25,632 nt of DNA from an uncultured Bacilli bacterium. GTDB lineage: Bacteria > Bacillota_I > Bacilli_A > RF39 > UBA660. The number at the start of each line of letters is the position of its first letter. Positions within the stretch are counted from its first letter, which is position 1. Made by a program: the position numbers and the translations under genes. Under the pieces are notes generated by a model. It was not told where the DNA came from. It did no database searches and was given only the letters and a program-made list of their open reading frames with translations. The stretch is from contig CAJTRV010000020.1 in the NCBI GenBank assembly GCA_910578855.1, positions 1-25,632 on the forward strand, written 5' to 3'. This document shows, in pieces, positions 1-8,486 of this stretch.

Positions 1-242
1 AAATTAACATCAAAGGTAGCTGTTAGTTTACCCATAATTCGACTATCGTTATTTACGGCTCCCTTGCTACTTTTTTCTTCGATATTGGTGAATAAGATAT
101 CCCAATTGGTCGAAATCGTTCCCGTTCCATTAATTTTAATTGATGACGAAAGCGCAGCATATCCAAGGGCCACCCCGCAAATCATAAACAGGGCCACACT
201 TAATATCATGAATCTCTTTCGGTTCTTTTTGATCATTCGCAT
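1..242 (-). CDS. Camelysin/TasA-like secreted surface protein, N-terminal part
   Basis: Partial gene that runs off the left edge; about 80 codons are visible. The chosen ATG at 242 is followed by MRMIKKNRKRF, a hydrophobic stretch (MILSVALFMICGVALGYAAL) and then SSSIKINGTGTISTNWDI. A short basic N-terminus, one hydrophobic segment and a GYAALSSS-type junction followed by beta-rich sequence is the layout of SipW-dependent camelysin/TasA-type exported proteins. An AGGATGGG ribosome site lies 9 nt upstream of this ATG; an in-frame ATG at 251 directly abuts it and is less likely. A TATACT extended -10 lies upstream, so it probably has its own promoter although it follows the GT-C gene by 76 nt. 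Its role could be a matrix or surface fibre protein; that is inferred from the N-terminus only. A decayed relative lies at the other end of the window. Confidence 0.6.
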   Translation of the reverse strand, partial: MRMIKKNRKRFMILSVALFMICGVALGYAALSSSIKINGTGTISTNWDILFTNIEEKSSKGAVNNDSRIMGKLTATFDVN

Positions 243-283
243 CCTAAACATCCCATCCTATCTTTTTTCTTTATTTCGTTATT

Positions 284-292
284 AGTATATCA
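284..292 (-). promoter_or_regulatory. Extended -10 promoter for the camelysin-like gene
   Basis: The minus strand reads TG-A-TATACT about 45 nt before the start codon. No good -35 is present at 17 nt, so this would be an extended -10 promoter. Moderate to low certainty. Confidence 0.4.
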
Positions 293-318
293 TATTTCCT
301 ATGATTATTCTATTATTT

Positions 319-2085
319 TTACAAGTCATCTGTTACGACTTTTAACTTGGTACCATCAATTATTTGATATAACTGCTGCTCCCAAACTGTGGTTCCAAAT
401 TGTTGCACAATCGCTTCCGTCATCACCTCATCAGTCTGATAAAGATAGAGATATTGGTAAGCACTCCAATCATAAATTTGAGTGCTATCGGTTATATAAG
501 TTGCTGGCCCATCCAATGGTTCCGATGATATCCGGTATGGTCGCATATAATAATGGACTTGGGCATAATGATAGTTATCACTATGACTGACATAAAATAG
601 TACACGATCAGTTGGTTTTAAATATTGTCCTAGTTGTTCTACCGCTTGATAATTTGCTTGATAGCGATCAAAATTCATCAAAAAGAAATAATTGGTAGGC
701 ATCAATAAAATTAATCCAATCGTAACAACGATGAAAACTTCTTGCCGCTTTTTCGTATGTAAAAATAAAAACAATAAATAACAAAAGAACCCATTTAGGA
801 AGATGACAATATAACGATCATAAGAAGTCATAGAAACAGCTTCATTCCAAGTAATCTGAAATAAATAAGTTCCAAGTAATCCGATGACATAAACAAATGA
901 TCCAATTCCAAGTGTTAGGGCAATAAATCGATAACGAAAACGATCAGTCCCTGTCTTATAATGTTTGTTTCCAAACCAGTATAATAGCCCCATTAAAATG
1001 ACGACTACCCCAAAATAATCAACTGATATTGGTCGAGTTATTATCTGATTAGAGCTAAATAATTTGACAAAATTATTGATAATCTGATATTGAGAAGTCT
1101 CACCATTCCCAGTTATGATATTCCCAATTGCTGCCATAGAAATCATATTATGATGCTTTAATATCACCCCATGAATTTGAAGGGCCATACTCCAACTTAA
1201 CTTCACACTTAAAGCCATAATTACAATAAAAAGCCCCTTTGTTAACTGAGAACGTCGATAGCGAACTATTTGATACAACAATACTATAAATTCTAATAAC
1301 ACAAAGAAGAACCCAATGTCTTTTATCAAGATTAACGCGGTTGCCGATAACGTAAGATAGCTAACATCATAACGATCCAAATTGGGATGCAAGAACAGAT
1401 ATGTCATATTATGAGCAAAGAGAATACCAACCAATGTATCAACATAAATTTGATCATAATAATTGTGAAAGAAAACAGTTGGAAATAAAAATAAAACAAG
1501 CCCCGTCAATAGAATTTGCATCCATGCGTTCCGCTTTATCGTTAAAAATGGTAAACAAAGCGAAACTGTAAAAAGTTGACTTACCATATAAAGAACATCT
1601 TCTTGAAAGCCGCCCTTAATCGTCAAAAAGAAATACTGTAATAATGAAATTCCTGGTGGATAAGAGGCATACCATAAATTATCTTGATAAATTGATAAAT
1701 GGTCCGTTTGAAACATACCTTTGACAACATCAGCCCAATGTGTATATTCATCGATATAAATCACCGCTTTATGAACATTCAAAAGAAAGAATAAAACCAT
1801 AAATATACCAAACAGCAAAAAAGTAGAATTAAAAATATTGGTAAAAAGCCAGTCCTTTTCCCGTGATTTGAGCAAAGTAATAGCTCGAATTACAAAAAAA
1901 GCTAGAATAATCAATGCACTGTAGCATACATAGGAAAGCGGAAAAAACAAACCTAATCCATATGTATATAACATAATAGCAAAGAAAAACATCGGAATCG
2001 CTAGACCAATGTGACGTTTCCAGACAATCGCAAAACTAGTTACACCTAGTAAAATAACCAACCCAATTAGTAAATAGCCTATCAT
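319..2085 (-). CDS. Multi-pass membrane glycosyltransferase, GT-C type
   Basis: 588 residues with about 11-13 hydrophobic helices and a soluble C-terminal tail of about 110 residues. After the first helices there is an external loop with acidic residues, DEYTHWADVVKG, followed by YASYPPG. This acidic first loop plus aromatic/PP motif is typical of GT-C enzymes (PMT/ArnT-like), which use a polyprenyl-phosphate sugar and transfer it outside the membrane. The ATG overlaps the stop codon of the upstream GT2 gene (ATGA, 4 nt), so the two are translationally coupled. The GT2 would make the lipid-linked sugar and this enzyme would spend it; the pilin two genes upstream is a possible acceptor. I cannot name the sugar or family precisely. 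An O-antigen ligase-like or uncharacterised polymerase is the alternative. No clear terminator is seen after the stop. Confidence 0.6.
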   Translation of the reverse strand: MIGYLLIGLVILLGVTSFAIVWKRHIGLAIPMFFFAIMLYTYGLGLFFPLSYVCYSALIILAFFVIRAITLLKSREKDWLFTNIFNSTFLLFGIFMVLFFLLNVHKAVIYIDEYTHWADVVKGMFQTDHLSIYQDNLWYASYPPGISLLQYFFLTIKGGFQEDVLYMVSQLFTVSLCLPFLTIKRNAWMQILLTGLVLFLFPTVFFHNYYDQIYVDTLVGILFAHNMTYLFLHPNLDRYDVSYLTLSATALILIKDIGFFFVLLEFIVLLYQIVRYRRSQLTKGLFIVIMALSVKLSWSMALQIHGVILKHHNMISMAAIGNIITGNGETSQYQIINNFVKLFSSNQIITRPISVDYFGVVVILMGLLYWFGNKHYKTGTDRFRYRFIALTLGIGSFVYVIGLLGTYLFQITWNEAVSMTSYDRYIVIFLNGFFCYLLFLFLHTKKRQEVFIVVTIGLILLMPTNYFFLMNFDRYQANYQAVEQLGQYLKPTDRVLFYVSHSDNYHYAQVHYYMRPYRISSEPLDGPATYITDSTQIYDWSAYQYLYLYQTDEVMTEAIVQQFGTTVWEQQLYQIIDGTKLKVVTDDL

Positions 2086-2786
2086 TTTTTAACGCCTCTT
2101 TTCTTCCCAAATAACACACGATAGATTCGGAAGGAATCTCGAATCATCTTAAAATGAGAGTCCCCTTGATCTTCAAAGTAGATGGTATCAATCTTCTGCT
2201 CACAGATAGGAATCATCTGCTGAACTAACCAGATTAAGACAGCCAATTCATATTCATAACCATCTCCAGAGATCCGTACAAGATCCTTTAAAATAGCGCG
2301 TGGAAACAGTCGAAGACCGGTTTGGGTATCCGTAATCAAATAGTGATATCGCCTTTGAAATAAATATGAGGTCAACTGATTTCCCATTCGTCGCAACATA
2401 GGAATATGCGGTAATGTAAAATCACGCACCCCTAGGATTACCGCCTTAGGCTGCCTCCAATGACAATTACAGATCGCGTTGATATCCGAAATCTGATGCT
2501 GACCATCAGCATCAACTGTCACCACTAACTGCATCATTGGAAAATGATCTAAACTATATTGAATGGCTTTTTTTAAACTATATCCCTTTCCCCGATTGAT
2601 AGTATTCCGTAATACAGTACAATCTTTCGCTAACTCATTAAAAAGAGGAATACACCGATTACTACTTCCATCATCAACAATGATAATGTGCTGATATCCC
2701 GCTTCTTTTAATTCCCTGACAACTACCCGCAACTTATCATTAGGTTCATAAGCAGGGATTATTATAACAATATTTGCTTTTCCCAT
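2082..2786 (-). CDS. GT2 glycosyltransferase, polyprenyl-phosphate sugar synthase type
   Basis: Cytoplasmic family 2 glycosyltransferase of DPM1/GtrB type. From the ATG at 2786 it is 234 residues: IVIIIPAYEPN at the N-terminus, the nucleotide-binding VDDGSS near residue 37, the metal-binding DADGQH at 92-97, and TDTQTGLRLFPR further on. All are normal for enzymes that load a sugar from a nucleotide donor onto a polyprenyl phosphate. There is no C-terminal membrane helix pair, so it is a short soluble form. A longer in-frame start at 2861 would lie inside the pilin gene and adds nothing like the family, so I prefer 2786, which is 4 nt after the pilin stop codon. The AAGGG upstream is very close to the ATG, so coupling to pilin translation is likely. 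It overlaps the GT-C gene by 4 nt. Confidence 0.8.
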   Translation of the reverse strand: MGKANIVIIIPAYEPNDKLRVVVRELKEAGYQHIIIVDDGSSNRCIPLFNELAKDCTVLRNTINRGKGYSLKKAIQYSLDHFPMMQLVVTVDADGQHQISDINAICNCHWRQPKAVILGVRDFTLPHIPMLRRMGNQLTSYLFQRRYHYLITDTQTGLRLFPRAILKDLVRISGDGYEYELAVLIWLVQQMIPICEQKIDTIYFEDQGDSHFKMIRDSFRIYRVLFGKKRGVKK

Positions 2787-2790
2787 ACCC

Positions 2791-3705
2791 TTATGATACC
2801 AATGTAACGTTGGCTTTTGATGTAACCATAGTTGGACGGACCAAATCACCATAATCGACAATCATGTAATCAGTTGCAATCCCCCGATTTCTAGTAAATA
2901 CATAAGCAACACCCTTGCTCATGACCGACTTTGTAAAAAAAGCTACATCTTTATTTAACCAGGTTAAACTAGGAACAGATGTTGCATTCGGAATTCCATA
3001 GTAATCTAACACAGCTTGCATTTCATCCTTTGTTGGAAGATCGATAACCATATCCTCAGTCGTTCCCCCAGCTGTAGTCACCTTGGTCTTCCAGGTTGCT
3101 GTACTCTCGTTTAATTTCTGTTGTAATAACGATCCCTCATAAGTATCCGTATCCACCGTATGAAATCTCGTCGAACCAAAATTATCATCATATAATAATT
3201 TCACGGTTGATTCATTTGCGCCTGAATTAACCAGAACATGGAACATCCCTGGTATCCCTTTAACTGTTACAGCATCCCCAATCACATATACTTGTTGAAC
3301 GATATCACCCTGATCTACTTTCACTGTCTTACCATCATAGATAAGATCAACACCATCAATTGCCAATTTAGCCGTTTCAATTTCACCTTCATTTAATGTA
3401 ACCGTTCCGGTTGGTTTTGAACCCTTATATGATACTGTTACATCAATGGTAGTTCCATTTCGGGACAAATTGCCATCCTTAATTTGATAAGTACCAGTTA
3501 ATTTCCCTTGACCTGGTTCAAGTTTTAATTCACCAAGTGCAATTTTAATAGCTTGAATATACCCATAACCAGAATCACGTGCAGCCCCTACTTTAGATCC
3601 CTCTATTGTTCCTAGGAGAATTGGTACCGTAATTAAGGCAATCATGGCAAGAATCACAATCACCGCTAGTAATTCTAACAACGTAAATCCTTTTTTCGAA
3701 TGCAT
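2791..3705 (-). CDS. Type IV pilin-like protein with prepilin cleavage site
   Basis: 304 residues. The N-terminus MHSKKG-FTLLELLAVIVILAM is a textbook class III prepilin signal: a short basic leader, cleavage after Gly, then Phe+1 and Glu+5 and a hydrophobic helix that packs the fibre core. The start at 3705 is chosen because GGAGGA sits 6-7 nt upstream; a longer in-frame start at 3822 adds 39 unrelated residues. After the helix the middle is beta-rich and Thr/Gly/Lys-rich. The last 130 residues include LTWLNKDVAFFTK and end in VRPTMVTSKANVTL, which recalls the GVRPVI...SK ending of DUF6273-like surface modules; this is recall, not a search. It is larger than a typical major pilin (about 150 residues), so it may be a minor or adhesive pilin. 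No prepilin peptidase, assembly ATPase or platform gene is in the window. Confidence 0.8.
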   Translation of the reverse strand: MHSKKGFTLLELLAVIVILAMIALITVPILLGTIEGSKVGAARDSGYGYIQAIKIALGELKLEPGQGKLTGTYQIKDGNLSRNGTTIDVTVSYKGSKPTGTVTLNEGEIETAKLAIDGVDLIYDGKTVKVDQGDIVQQVYVIGDAVTVKGIPGMFHVLVNSGANESTVKLLYDDNFGSTRFHTVDTDTYEGSLLQQKLNESTATWKTKVTTAGGTTEDMVIDLPTKDEMQAVLDYYGIPNATSVPSLTWLNKDVAFFTKSVMSKGVAYVFTRNRGIATDYMIVDYGDLVRPTMVTSKANVTLVS

Positions 3706-3766
3706 ATTATTCCTCCGCTCTATTTTTAAATCCTTATAATCTTTATAAAAAAGTCTATCTATAAAG

Positions 3767-3775
3767 ATTATACCA
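3767..3775 (-). promoter_or_regulatory. Extended -10 promoter of the pilin-glycosyltransferase unit
   Basis: The minus strand reads TGG-TATAAT about 62 nt before the pilin ATG. No TTGACA lies at 17 nt, so the TGn element would compensate. The same TGGTATAAT string precedes herA and nfo in this window. Confidence 0.55.
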
Positions 3776-3807
3776 TACTTCATCTCCATTTTTGTAAAAA
3801 ATTCCAG

Positions 3808-3832
3808 ACAAAAAAGAACCATATTGGCTCTT
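3808..3832 (-). terminator. Rho-independent terminator after herA-like gene
   Basis: Minus strand: AAGAGCC, loop AATAT, GGTTCTT (one G-U pair), followed by a run of T. It lies just past the stop codon of the HerA-like gene and separates it from the pilin promoter. Confidence 0.75.
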
Positions 3833-3839
3833 AGAAAAA

Positions 3840-5642
3840 TTAGTGAATAACATCTTGATCATTGGTATGATTACGATTAACAAACCAGATTCCACTAACA
3901 TCACAACTACTACTGGTTGGTGCTGGATCAGGCATATCAATGTCAATAACGATCGGTACCTTAAATGCACTACCAAAGGCAATACACGTTCCTGGGTGTA
4001 AAATTCGTAGTTTTTTTACAATCTCATTGGTAATATTAGGAACCATTTCTTTAATATAGTTTACATCCTTTGGATGAAGCATTTTAAAAATTAAAAAGTT
4101 ACTACATTGCGATAATACCGTTTCCGATAACTCAGATGGACGCTGGGATATTAAACCTAAAATAACCCCATATTTTCGCCCCTCTTTGGTAATCCGTTCA
4201 AATATATTATATCCTAATAATTCGATATCATTATCATTTTGAACATAACGATGGGCCTCTTCTAATACAAGATGAAAAGGCATTGAAGCTTTTTTATCCA
4301 AAGTCTTCGCATAATCAAATAATAATTTTGAATATATCTTTACAATATTCTTGGCAAAACGATCATCGACATAGTTGATATTAAAGTTGATAATTTGAGC
4401 TTTCTTTCCATTGTTCGCCGTTAATAATTCGCGAATATATTGATCACGGTCGACAAAATGAGGATGATTAAAAAAGTTGCGATACTCACTATTAACAAGC
4501 GTATGAAGCCGTACTTTTAATACATTGACATCATCAAATACTTTTTCACTTGTCAATACCCCTTCAGAAATAAGGGCAAAATCAAAAGCCATTTTTAAAT
4601 CATCAAGCGAATATGGAAATGTTCCATCTGGCAACTGCAATTCTAAATCATCAGTAATAAATTTCTGAACAAAAGTAGTCAACAACTCAATATCTCGAAT
4701 TTTCCCACTCGCATCGATAAAAAGACATTGTTTTAAGGGCCTAGAATATCCTGGTTGAAAAATCTGGGTATCCAAATTTAATTCTCGGGTATTATATTGA
4801 CTCAATACCGATGTAATTTGATCCCGTATTTGTCCAGGATTTTTTCCACTTGCCAAAATATCCATAATCGCTCGAGCGATAATATCATTTTTATGTTTGA
4901 TAACAAGCTCTTCTTCTTTCCCAAAAATAGTAACCAATTTCAGAGCCTTTTCTATAATTGGTAACTGCGATGGCTTCTCGGCACCAAGTAACAGTGCAAT
5001 ATCATCAACATCTAATAGCCATAATGGAATCGACAAAATATCAGTATCTCCAAATTTTTGTTTGGTCGTATATGATTTAAAATTAAGTTCCGGTACTGCT
5101 CCATTAATTTTAGAAAATGCCGAATGATACTCACCATAAGCATCAAAGATAAAAATACTAGCACGATAAGGGATTGGTTCCTGCTTGACAAAGATATTTT
5201 GTATAATACGTGCCAAACTACATGATTTTCCATTTCCACTGGCCCCAAAGATCGCAAAGTGATTACTAAAAAACTGATTGATATTTACCGTAACCCGAAT
5301 ATTATGATAAACTGAACTCTTTCCTAAGTAAAGATCCGTTGCCTCAGAATAAGACGTTGAACTGACAATAGCTGGAATCAATTTATCTGGCAATAATGTA
5401 GAGGTTGCCATTAAACTCGGTTTATGAACTGCACCAAAAACAAATTGATTATTCTTGATCTCTCCTAATAAATTAACATAGGCAATACCATCTTTGATAT
5501 TGGTAACCTCACCCACCATGATTCGCTCTTCATCTTTAAATACCATATATAAACCAATTAAACTCTTGGTAATATCGATATCTTCTTTTAACTTTAACAA
5601 TACAATATTTTCTTCAATTCCAATAATCTGTCCTAACCCCAT
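3840..5642 (-). CDS. herA: HerA-type hexameric DNA translocase/ATPase
   Basis: 600 residues, the usual HerA length. A small beta-barrel-like N-terminal domain (about 1-110; HAS-barrel position) precedes the RecA-like core. The Walker A is GASGNGKS at 133-140, a second strand reads IFIFDAYGEY at 163-172, and the main Walker B region is FHLVLEEAHRYV near 456-467, followed by EGRKYGVILGLISQRPSEL with the sensor Gln and Arg. These mark the DUF87/HerA-FtsK superfamily. Known HerA proteins pair with the NurA nuclease in archaeal end resection, and in bacteria with NurA-, DUF4297- or Sir2-type partners, often in defence. No such partner is next to it here: it has its own promoter and terminator. The start at 5642 has AGAGGG upstream. 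The family is solid; the role in this organism is open. Confidence 0.85.
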   Translation of the reverse strand: MGLGQIIGIEENIVLLKLKEDIDITKSLIGLYMVFKDEERIMVGEVTNIKDGIAYVNLLGEIKNNQFVFGAVHKPSLMATSTLLPDKLIPAIVSSTSYSEATDLYLGKSSVYHNIRVTVNINQFFSNHFAIFGASGNGKSCSLARIIQNIFVKQEPIPYRASIFIFDAYGEYHSAFSKINGAVPELNFKSYTTKQKFGDTDILSIPLWLLDVDDIALLLGAEKPSQLPIIEKALKLVTIFGKEEELVIKHKNDIIARAIMDILASGKNPGQIRDQITSVLSQYNTRELNLDTQIFQPGYSRPLKQCLFIDASGKIRDIELLTTFVQKFITDDLELQLPDGTFPYSLDDLKMAFDFALISEGVLTSEKVFDDVNVLKVRLHTLVNSEYRNFFNHPHFVDRDQYIRELLTANNGKKAQIINFNINYVDDRFAKNIVKIYSKLLFDYAKTLDKKASMPFHLVLEEAHRYVQNDNDIELLGYNIFERITKEGRKYGVILGLISQRPSELSETVLSQCSNFLIFKMLHPKDVNYIKEMVPNITNEIVKKLRILHPGTCIAFGSAFKVPIVIDIDMPDPAPTSSSCDVSGIWFVNRNHTNDQDVIH

Positions 5643-5667
5643 ATTACCCTCTTTTCTATTCTATAAC

Positions 5668-5676
5668 ATTATACCA
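5668..5676 (-). promoter_or_regulatory. Extended -10 promoter of the herA-like gene
   Basis: The minus strand reads TGG-TATAAT, ending 26 nt before the ATG at 5642 and just past the terminator of the upstream gene. The -35 position is T-rich without a TTGACA match. Confidence 0.55.
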
Positions 5677-5687
5677 TACAACCCCAA

Positions 5688-5719
5688 AGAAAAAAAGAGC
5701 AGATTTTTGATCTACTCTT
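5688..5719 (-). terminator. Terminator overlapping the end of the zinc-ribbon protein gene
   Basis: Minus strand: stem AAGAGTAGA / TCTGCTCTT (one G-U pair) with a 7-nt loop, followed by seven T. The TAG stop codon of the gene is inside the left arm. Confidence 0.8.
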
Positions 5720-7415
5720 CACTATAATCAAAACCATAACTACCATCATGATTTAAATCAAAATCAAAATCATCCATACTACTATCATAGTCTAGATCGA
5801 AATCAAAATCATCCATACCATTATTATAGATTGATTGATAAGAATCAATAATCGCTTGCACTTCTTTCACTAATACTTTTACACCATTATTTTCTTGTAA
5901 GCGTTTTAAAATCAAATCTGTTTCCGCTTCTGTCAATTCATCCATTTTAACGGTATTTTTAATTTCCTGTTTTGTTACTTTAGCATTTTTATCCCAAGTC
6001 TCACTAAATTTTAAAGTCAATTTCCCAGTATCCTTTATTTTCATTACAAAAGTTCCATCTTTTTGTCCATTCTTATCTGTCCAATCATAGGTTCCAGTAA
6101 TTACATCTGAACCATCCACAGCCATCTTATAGCTATAATGATTCTTTTGATCTCGCACAAGTAATAGCTCTGATTTACTATATTCACTCACTTGCTTCAT
6201 TGAAATACCCTTAAACGCATGGAACATACCACTGGTATAAACAGAAATTTCCATTTTTGAACCATCGTCATAGTTATATTGTAAATCATCGATTTTTTCG
6301 TCTAACATATCACGTGCCGAAGACTCGCTTACATTATTGACTTTAGCATAACGCTTGATAAACTTTTTATTATTTTTTAAATCGGTTAATAACTCTTTCT
6401 TAATCGTTTGTTGTTGTTTAAAGTTTAAGCTCAAGGTTGACTTGGTCACTTTAGTATTTTTTCCATTTACTAAAATAGATGTTTTATCTTGAGAAAAATA
6501 ATCCTTTTTCAATGCTTTTTTTAATGCTGCTTTAAATTCCTTTAATACTATTTTCGTGTCATCTTGAGATGCGGCCACAAATAATTCATTAAACTCTTTC
6601 TCATCAAACTTTTCAACAATATACTTATCGTATAACCGTGGTAAATAAACATACGCCTGCTGATCCTGGAGATAAGTATTTAAATCAACTAAAGTACTAT
6701 TGTCATAATCAGACTGCAATTCTAGTCCAAATAGTTTTTCTTTCATATCAAATTTATAATCCATTCGAATCGATATTTTATTGATAATATCGGTAATTTC
6801 CTGATAACTAGAATCTTCTAATAAAATCATCGGTTTGATCGTCAATGAACCAGTCCCTGATTCAACTGTCTGAAGCGAATGATCCACCATAGTAAATAAC
6901 TGATCAATCGATTTATCGACAACATATTTCGGACCACGGTTCAAAATTTTAAACGCAGAAAATCCCACTAAGATCAATACAATAACAATGATTCCAATCA
7001 CTGACAATATTTTTTTATGTTGAACAATCATGTCCTTCCATGTCTCTTTTGACTGATTGTTTTCATGTGACTCCGCCAATGGAGTTGGACTCGGTTTTGG
7101 TTGTAACATTGCTCCATTATTGATTGGTAGATCAATGGGTTGTTCATATGCCGCATTAGGAATTGCTGAAACATTATCGTCTCCCATCATAGTAGATTCA
7201 TTTCCTATTTCTGAACTTAGTCCTCCAGTTGCTACACTCGTTTGATTTAATTCTATATTGGTATCAAAACCTCCATTTGATTGCTCACTAGAACTTTGCC
7301 CAGTAACCATTTCATTACTACTTACTACCTCGGTTGATGATTCAACTGGCGTACCACAATTTCCACAAACAGTTGTTCCATCACTTAAAAATGCTTGACA
7401 TTTTTTACACTGCAT
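5712..7415 (-). CDS. Zinc-ribbon membrane protein with extracytoplasmic domain and acidic tail
   Basis: 567 residues from the ATG at 7415. GAGGAG lies 8 nt upstream of it, whereas an in-frame GTG at 7424 overlaps that site. Layout: a zinc ribbon with Cys at 3, 6, 17 and 20; a low-complexity Ser/Asn/Gln/Glu linker (about 25-125); one transmembrane helix at about 136-157; then a large charged domain of about 370 residues that should be outside the cell. The C-terminus holds two copies of MDDFDFDL within 34 residues ending in DYSEE and is strongly acidic. This ribbon-linker-helix-domain plan is common in uncharacterised Firmicutes proteins; I know no established function. It could sense or shape the envelope or bind cations with the acidic tail; both are guesses. 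It appears monocistronic, with a terminator overlapping its stop codon. Confidence 0.7.
   Translation of the reverse strand: MQCKKCQAFLSDGTTVCGNCGTPVESSTEVVSSNEMVTGQSSSEQSNGGFDTNIELNQTSVATGGLSSEIGNESTMMGDDNVSAIPNAAYEQPIDLPINNGAMLQPKPSPTPLAESHENNQSKETWKDMIVQHKKILSVIGIIVIVLILVGFSAFKILNRGPKYVVDKSIDQLFTMVDHSLQTVESGTGSLTIKPMILLEDSSYQEITDIINKISIRMDYKFDMKEKLFGLELQSDYDNSTLVDLNTYLQDQQAYVYLPRLYDKYIVEKFDEKEFNELFVAASQDDTKIVLKEFKAALKKALKKDYFSQDKTSILVNGKNTKVTKSTLSLNFKQQQTIKKELLTDLKNNKKFIKRYAKVNNVSESSARDMLDEKIDDLQYNYDDGSKMEISVYTSGMFHAFKGISMKQVSEYSKSELLLVRDQKNHYSYKMAVDGSDVITGTYDWTDKNGQKDGTFVMKIKDTGKLTLKFSETWDKNAKVTKQEIKNTVKMDELTEAETDLILKRLQENNGVKVLVKEVQAIIDSYQSIYNNGMDDFDFDLDYDSSMDDFDFDLNHDGSYGFDYSEE
5757..5818 (-). 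repeat. Two 23-bp direct repeats encoding MDDFDFDL
   Basis: Copies at 5757-5779 and 5796-5818 differ at one base, with a 39-nt period (13 codons). They encode the duplicated acidic motif in the tail of the zinc-ribbon protein and point to a recent in-frame tandem duplication. Confidence 0.85.
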
Positions 7416-7486
7416 ATCTCTCACTCCTCACTGATAATAGAATCCTCTATTACCCCCATTTTATCATATTTTATGCATAATACAAC

Positions 7487-7511
7487 AAAAAAAGCATCAA
7501 ATTAATGCTTT
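7487..7511 (-). terminator. Terminator overlapping the end of yqeH
   Basis: Minus strand: AAAGCAT, 7-nt loop, ATGCTTT, continuing into a T run. The yqeH stop codon lies between the two arms. Confidence 0.75.
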
Positions 7512-8486
7512 TCGAACACTCACCTCGACATTTGGCAACGTATATACAACAATCCGTGACGCTTTGACAATTTTAATAAAACCCAAACCAGCAATCAAAA
7601 CATCACTGTTTGCTGGTACTTCTAATATATGCTTTTGTAAAGTTGACAATTGATCAATCTCTTTATAATAGCGATTAAAAGGTAAGTTATTAGCAAAATA
7701 ACATGTAACGCTATTGACAGGTGTAACATCAATACGTAACAATTTGTCGATTATGATCGATTGCTTGACTTTAATTTGATAGGTAATTGGTCTTATGGTC
7801 TTCTTTGGGGTAATTCGTTTTAAAAGATTCGCATCGATAACTCCCGTAATACTATGATCTAAAATACCTGGAGTATCAATGATCGTAAGTGTTTCGGAAA
7901 ACGGAAGTGGTAACATATCAATAGTCGTCGATGGCAAATTACTGGTAGTGATCTCGCAATCCCGTTTCGAATAATGATGAAACAACTGATTGATCATCGT
8001 CGATTTTCCAGCATTAGTAAGGCCAACAACGTAAACGTGATTACTTCGTTGATGACGCTGTATCTTCTCATATAATTCATCATAACCAGTATTATTCTTA
8101 CTACTAATTAAAACTTGATCGATAATATTGAGTGGTAAGTTTGCTAAGTAGGAAGTAAACTTCTCATCATGAATATCACTGGCAAAGAGATCACGCTTGG
8201 TTAAAACCAAAAGACATGGATTATGAATCTGTTTGGCTAAGGCATATACTTCTTGATTTAGATTAAATAAATCAACAACAAAAATCACCAAATCCTTGGT
8301 TTGTTGAATGGTTTTTAAAATATTTAAATAGTCAGCATTATCCTTGGTTACCACTTGGTAATCTCCATAATGAGCAATACGAAAACAACGTTCACATTGA
8401 TCCAAAGAAAGATCCTTGGTATAACCAATATGCTCCTTGTCATCCTGTTGTAAAACAGCCCCACATCCAGTACATCGTTTAATCAT
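7497..8486 (-). CDS. yqeH: YqeH, circularly permuted ribosome-assembly GTPase
   Basis: 329 residues. The N-terminal zinc finger has Cys at 5, 8, 31 and 34. The GTPase motifs come in permuted order: G4 TKRD at 96-99, then G1 GLTNAGKS at 155-162, then G3 DTPG at 204-207. This order is the hallmark of the YqeH/YlqF/RsgA group. YqeH is needed for 30S subunit maturation in B. subtilis. The start at 8486 follows GAGGAAAG by 4 nt; an in-frame ATG at 8546 lies deep in yqeG and would put 20 odd residues before the zinc finger. The gene overlaps yqeG by 8 nt, a pair conserved in B. subtilis, where aroE, yqeI and nadD follow; here the terminator ends the unit directly after yqeH. Confidence 0.93.
   Translation of the reverse strand: MIKRCTGCGAVLQQDDKEHIGYTKDLSLDQCERCFRIAHYGDYQVVTKDNADYLNILKTIQQTKDLVIFVVDLFNLNQEVYALAKQIHNPCLLVLTKRDLFASDIHDEKFTSYLANLPLNIIDQVLISSKNNTGYDELYEKIQRHQRSNHVYVVGLTNAGKSTMINQLFHHYSKRDCEITTSNLPSTTIDMLPLPFSETLTIIDTPGILDHSITGVIDANLLKRITPKKTIRPITYQIKVKQSIIIDKLLRIDVTPVNSVTCYFANNLPFNRYYKEIDQLSTLQKHILEVPANSDVLIAGLGFIKIVKASRIVVYTLPNVEVSVRKALI

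Noticed and set aside
64..285. 73-residue plus-strand open frame at the left edge
   Set aside because: It is the reverse of the camelysin-like N-terminus, whose minus-strand reading gives a proper signal segment and ribosome site.
3755..3982. 75-residue minus-strand open frame between herA and the pilin gene
   Set aside because: It overlaps the herA end in another frame and runs through its terminator; no homology recognised.
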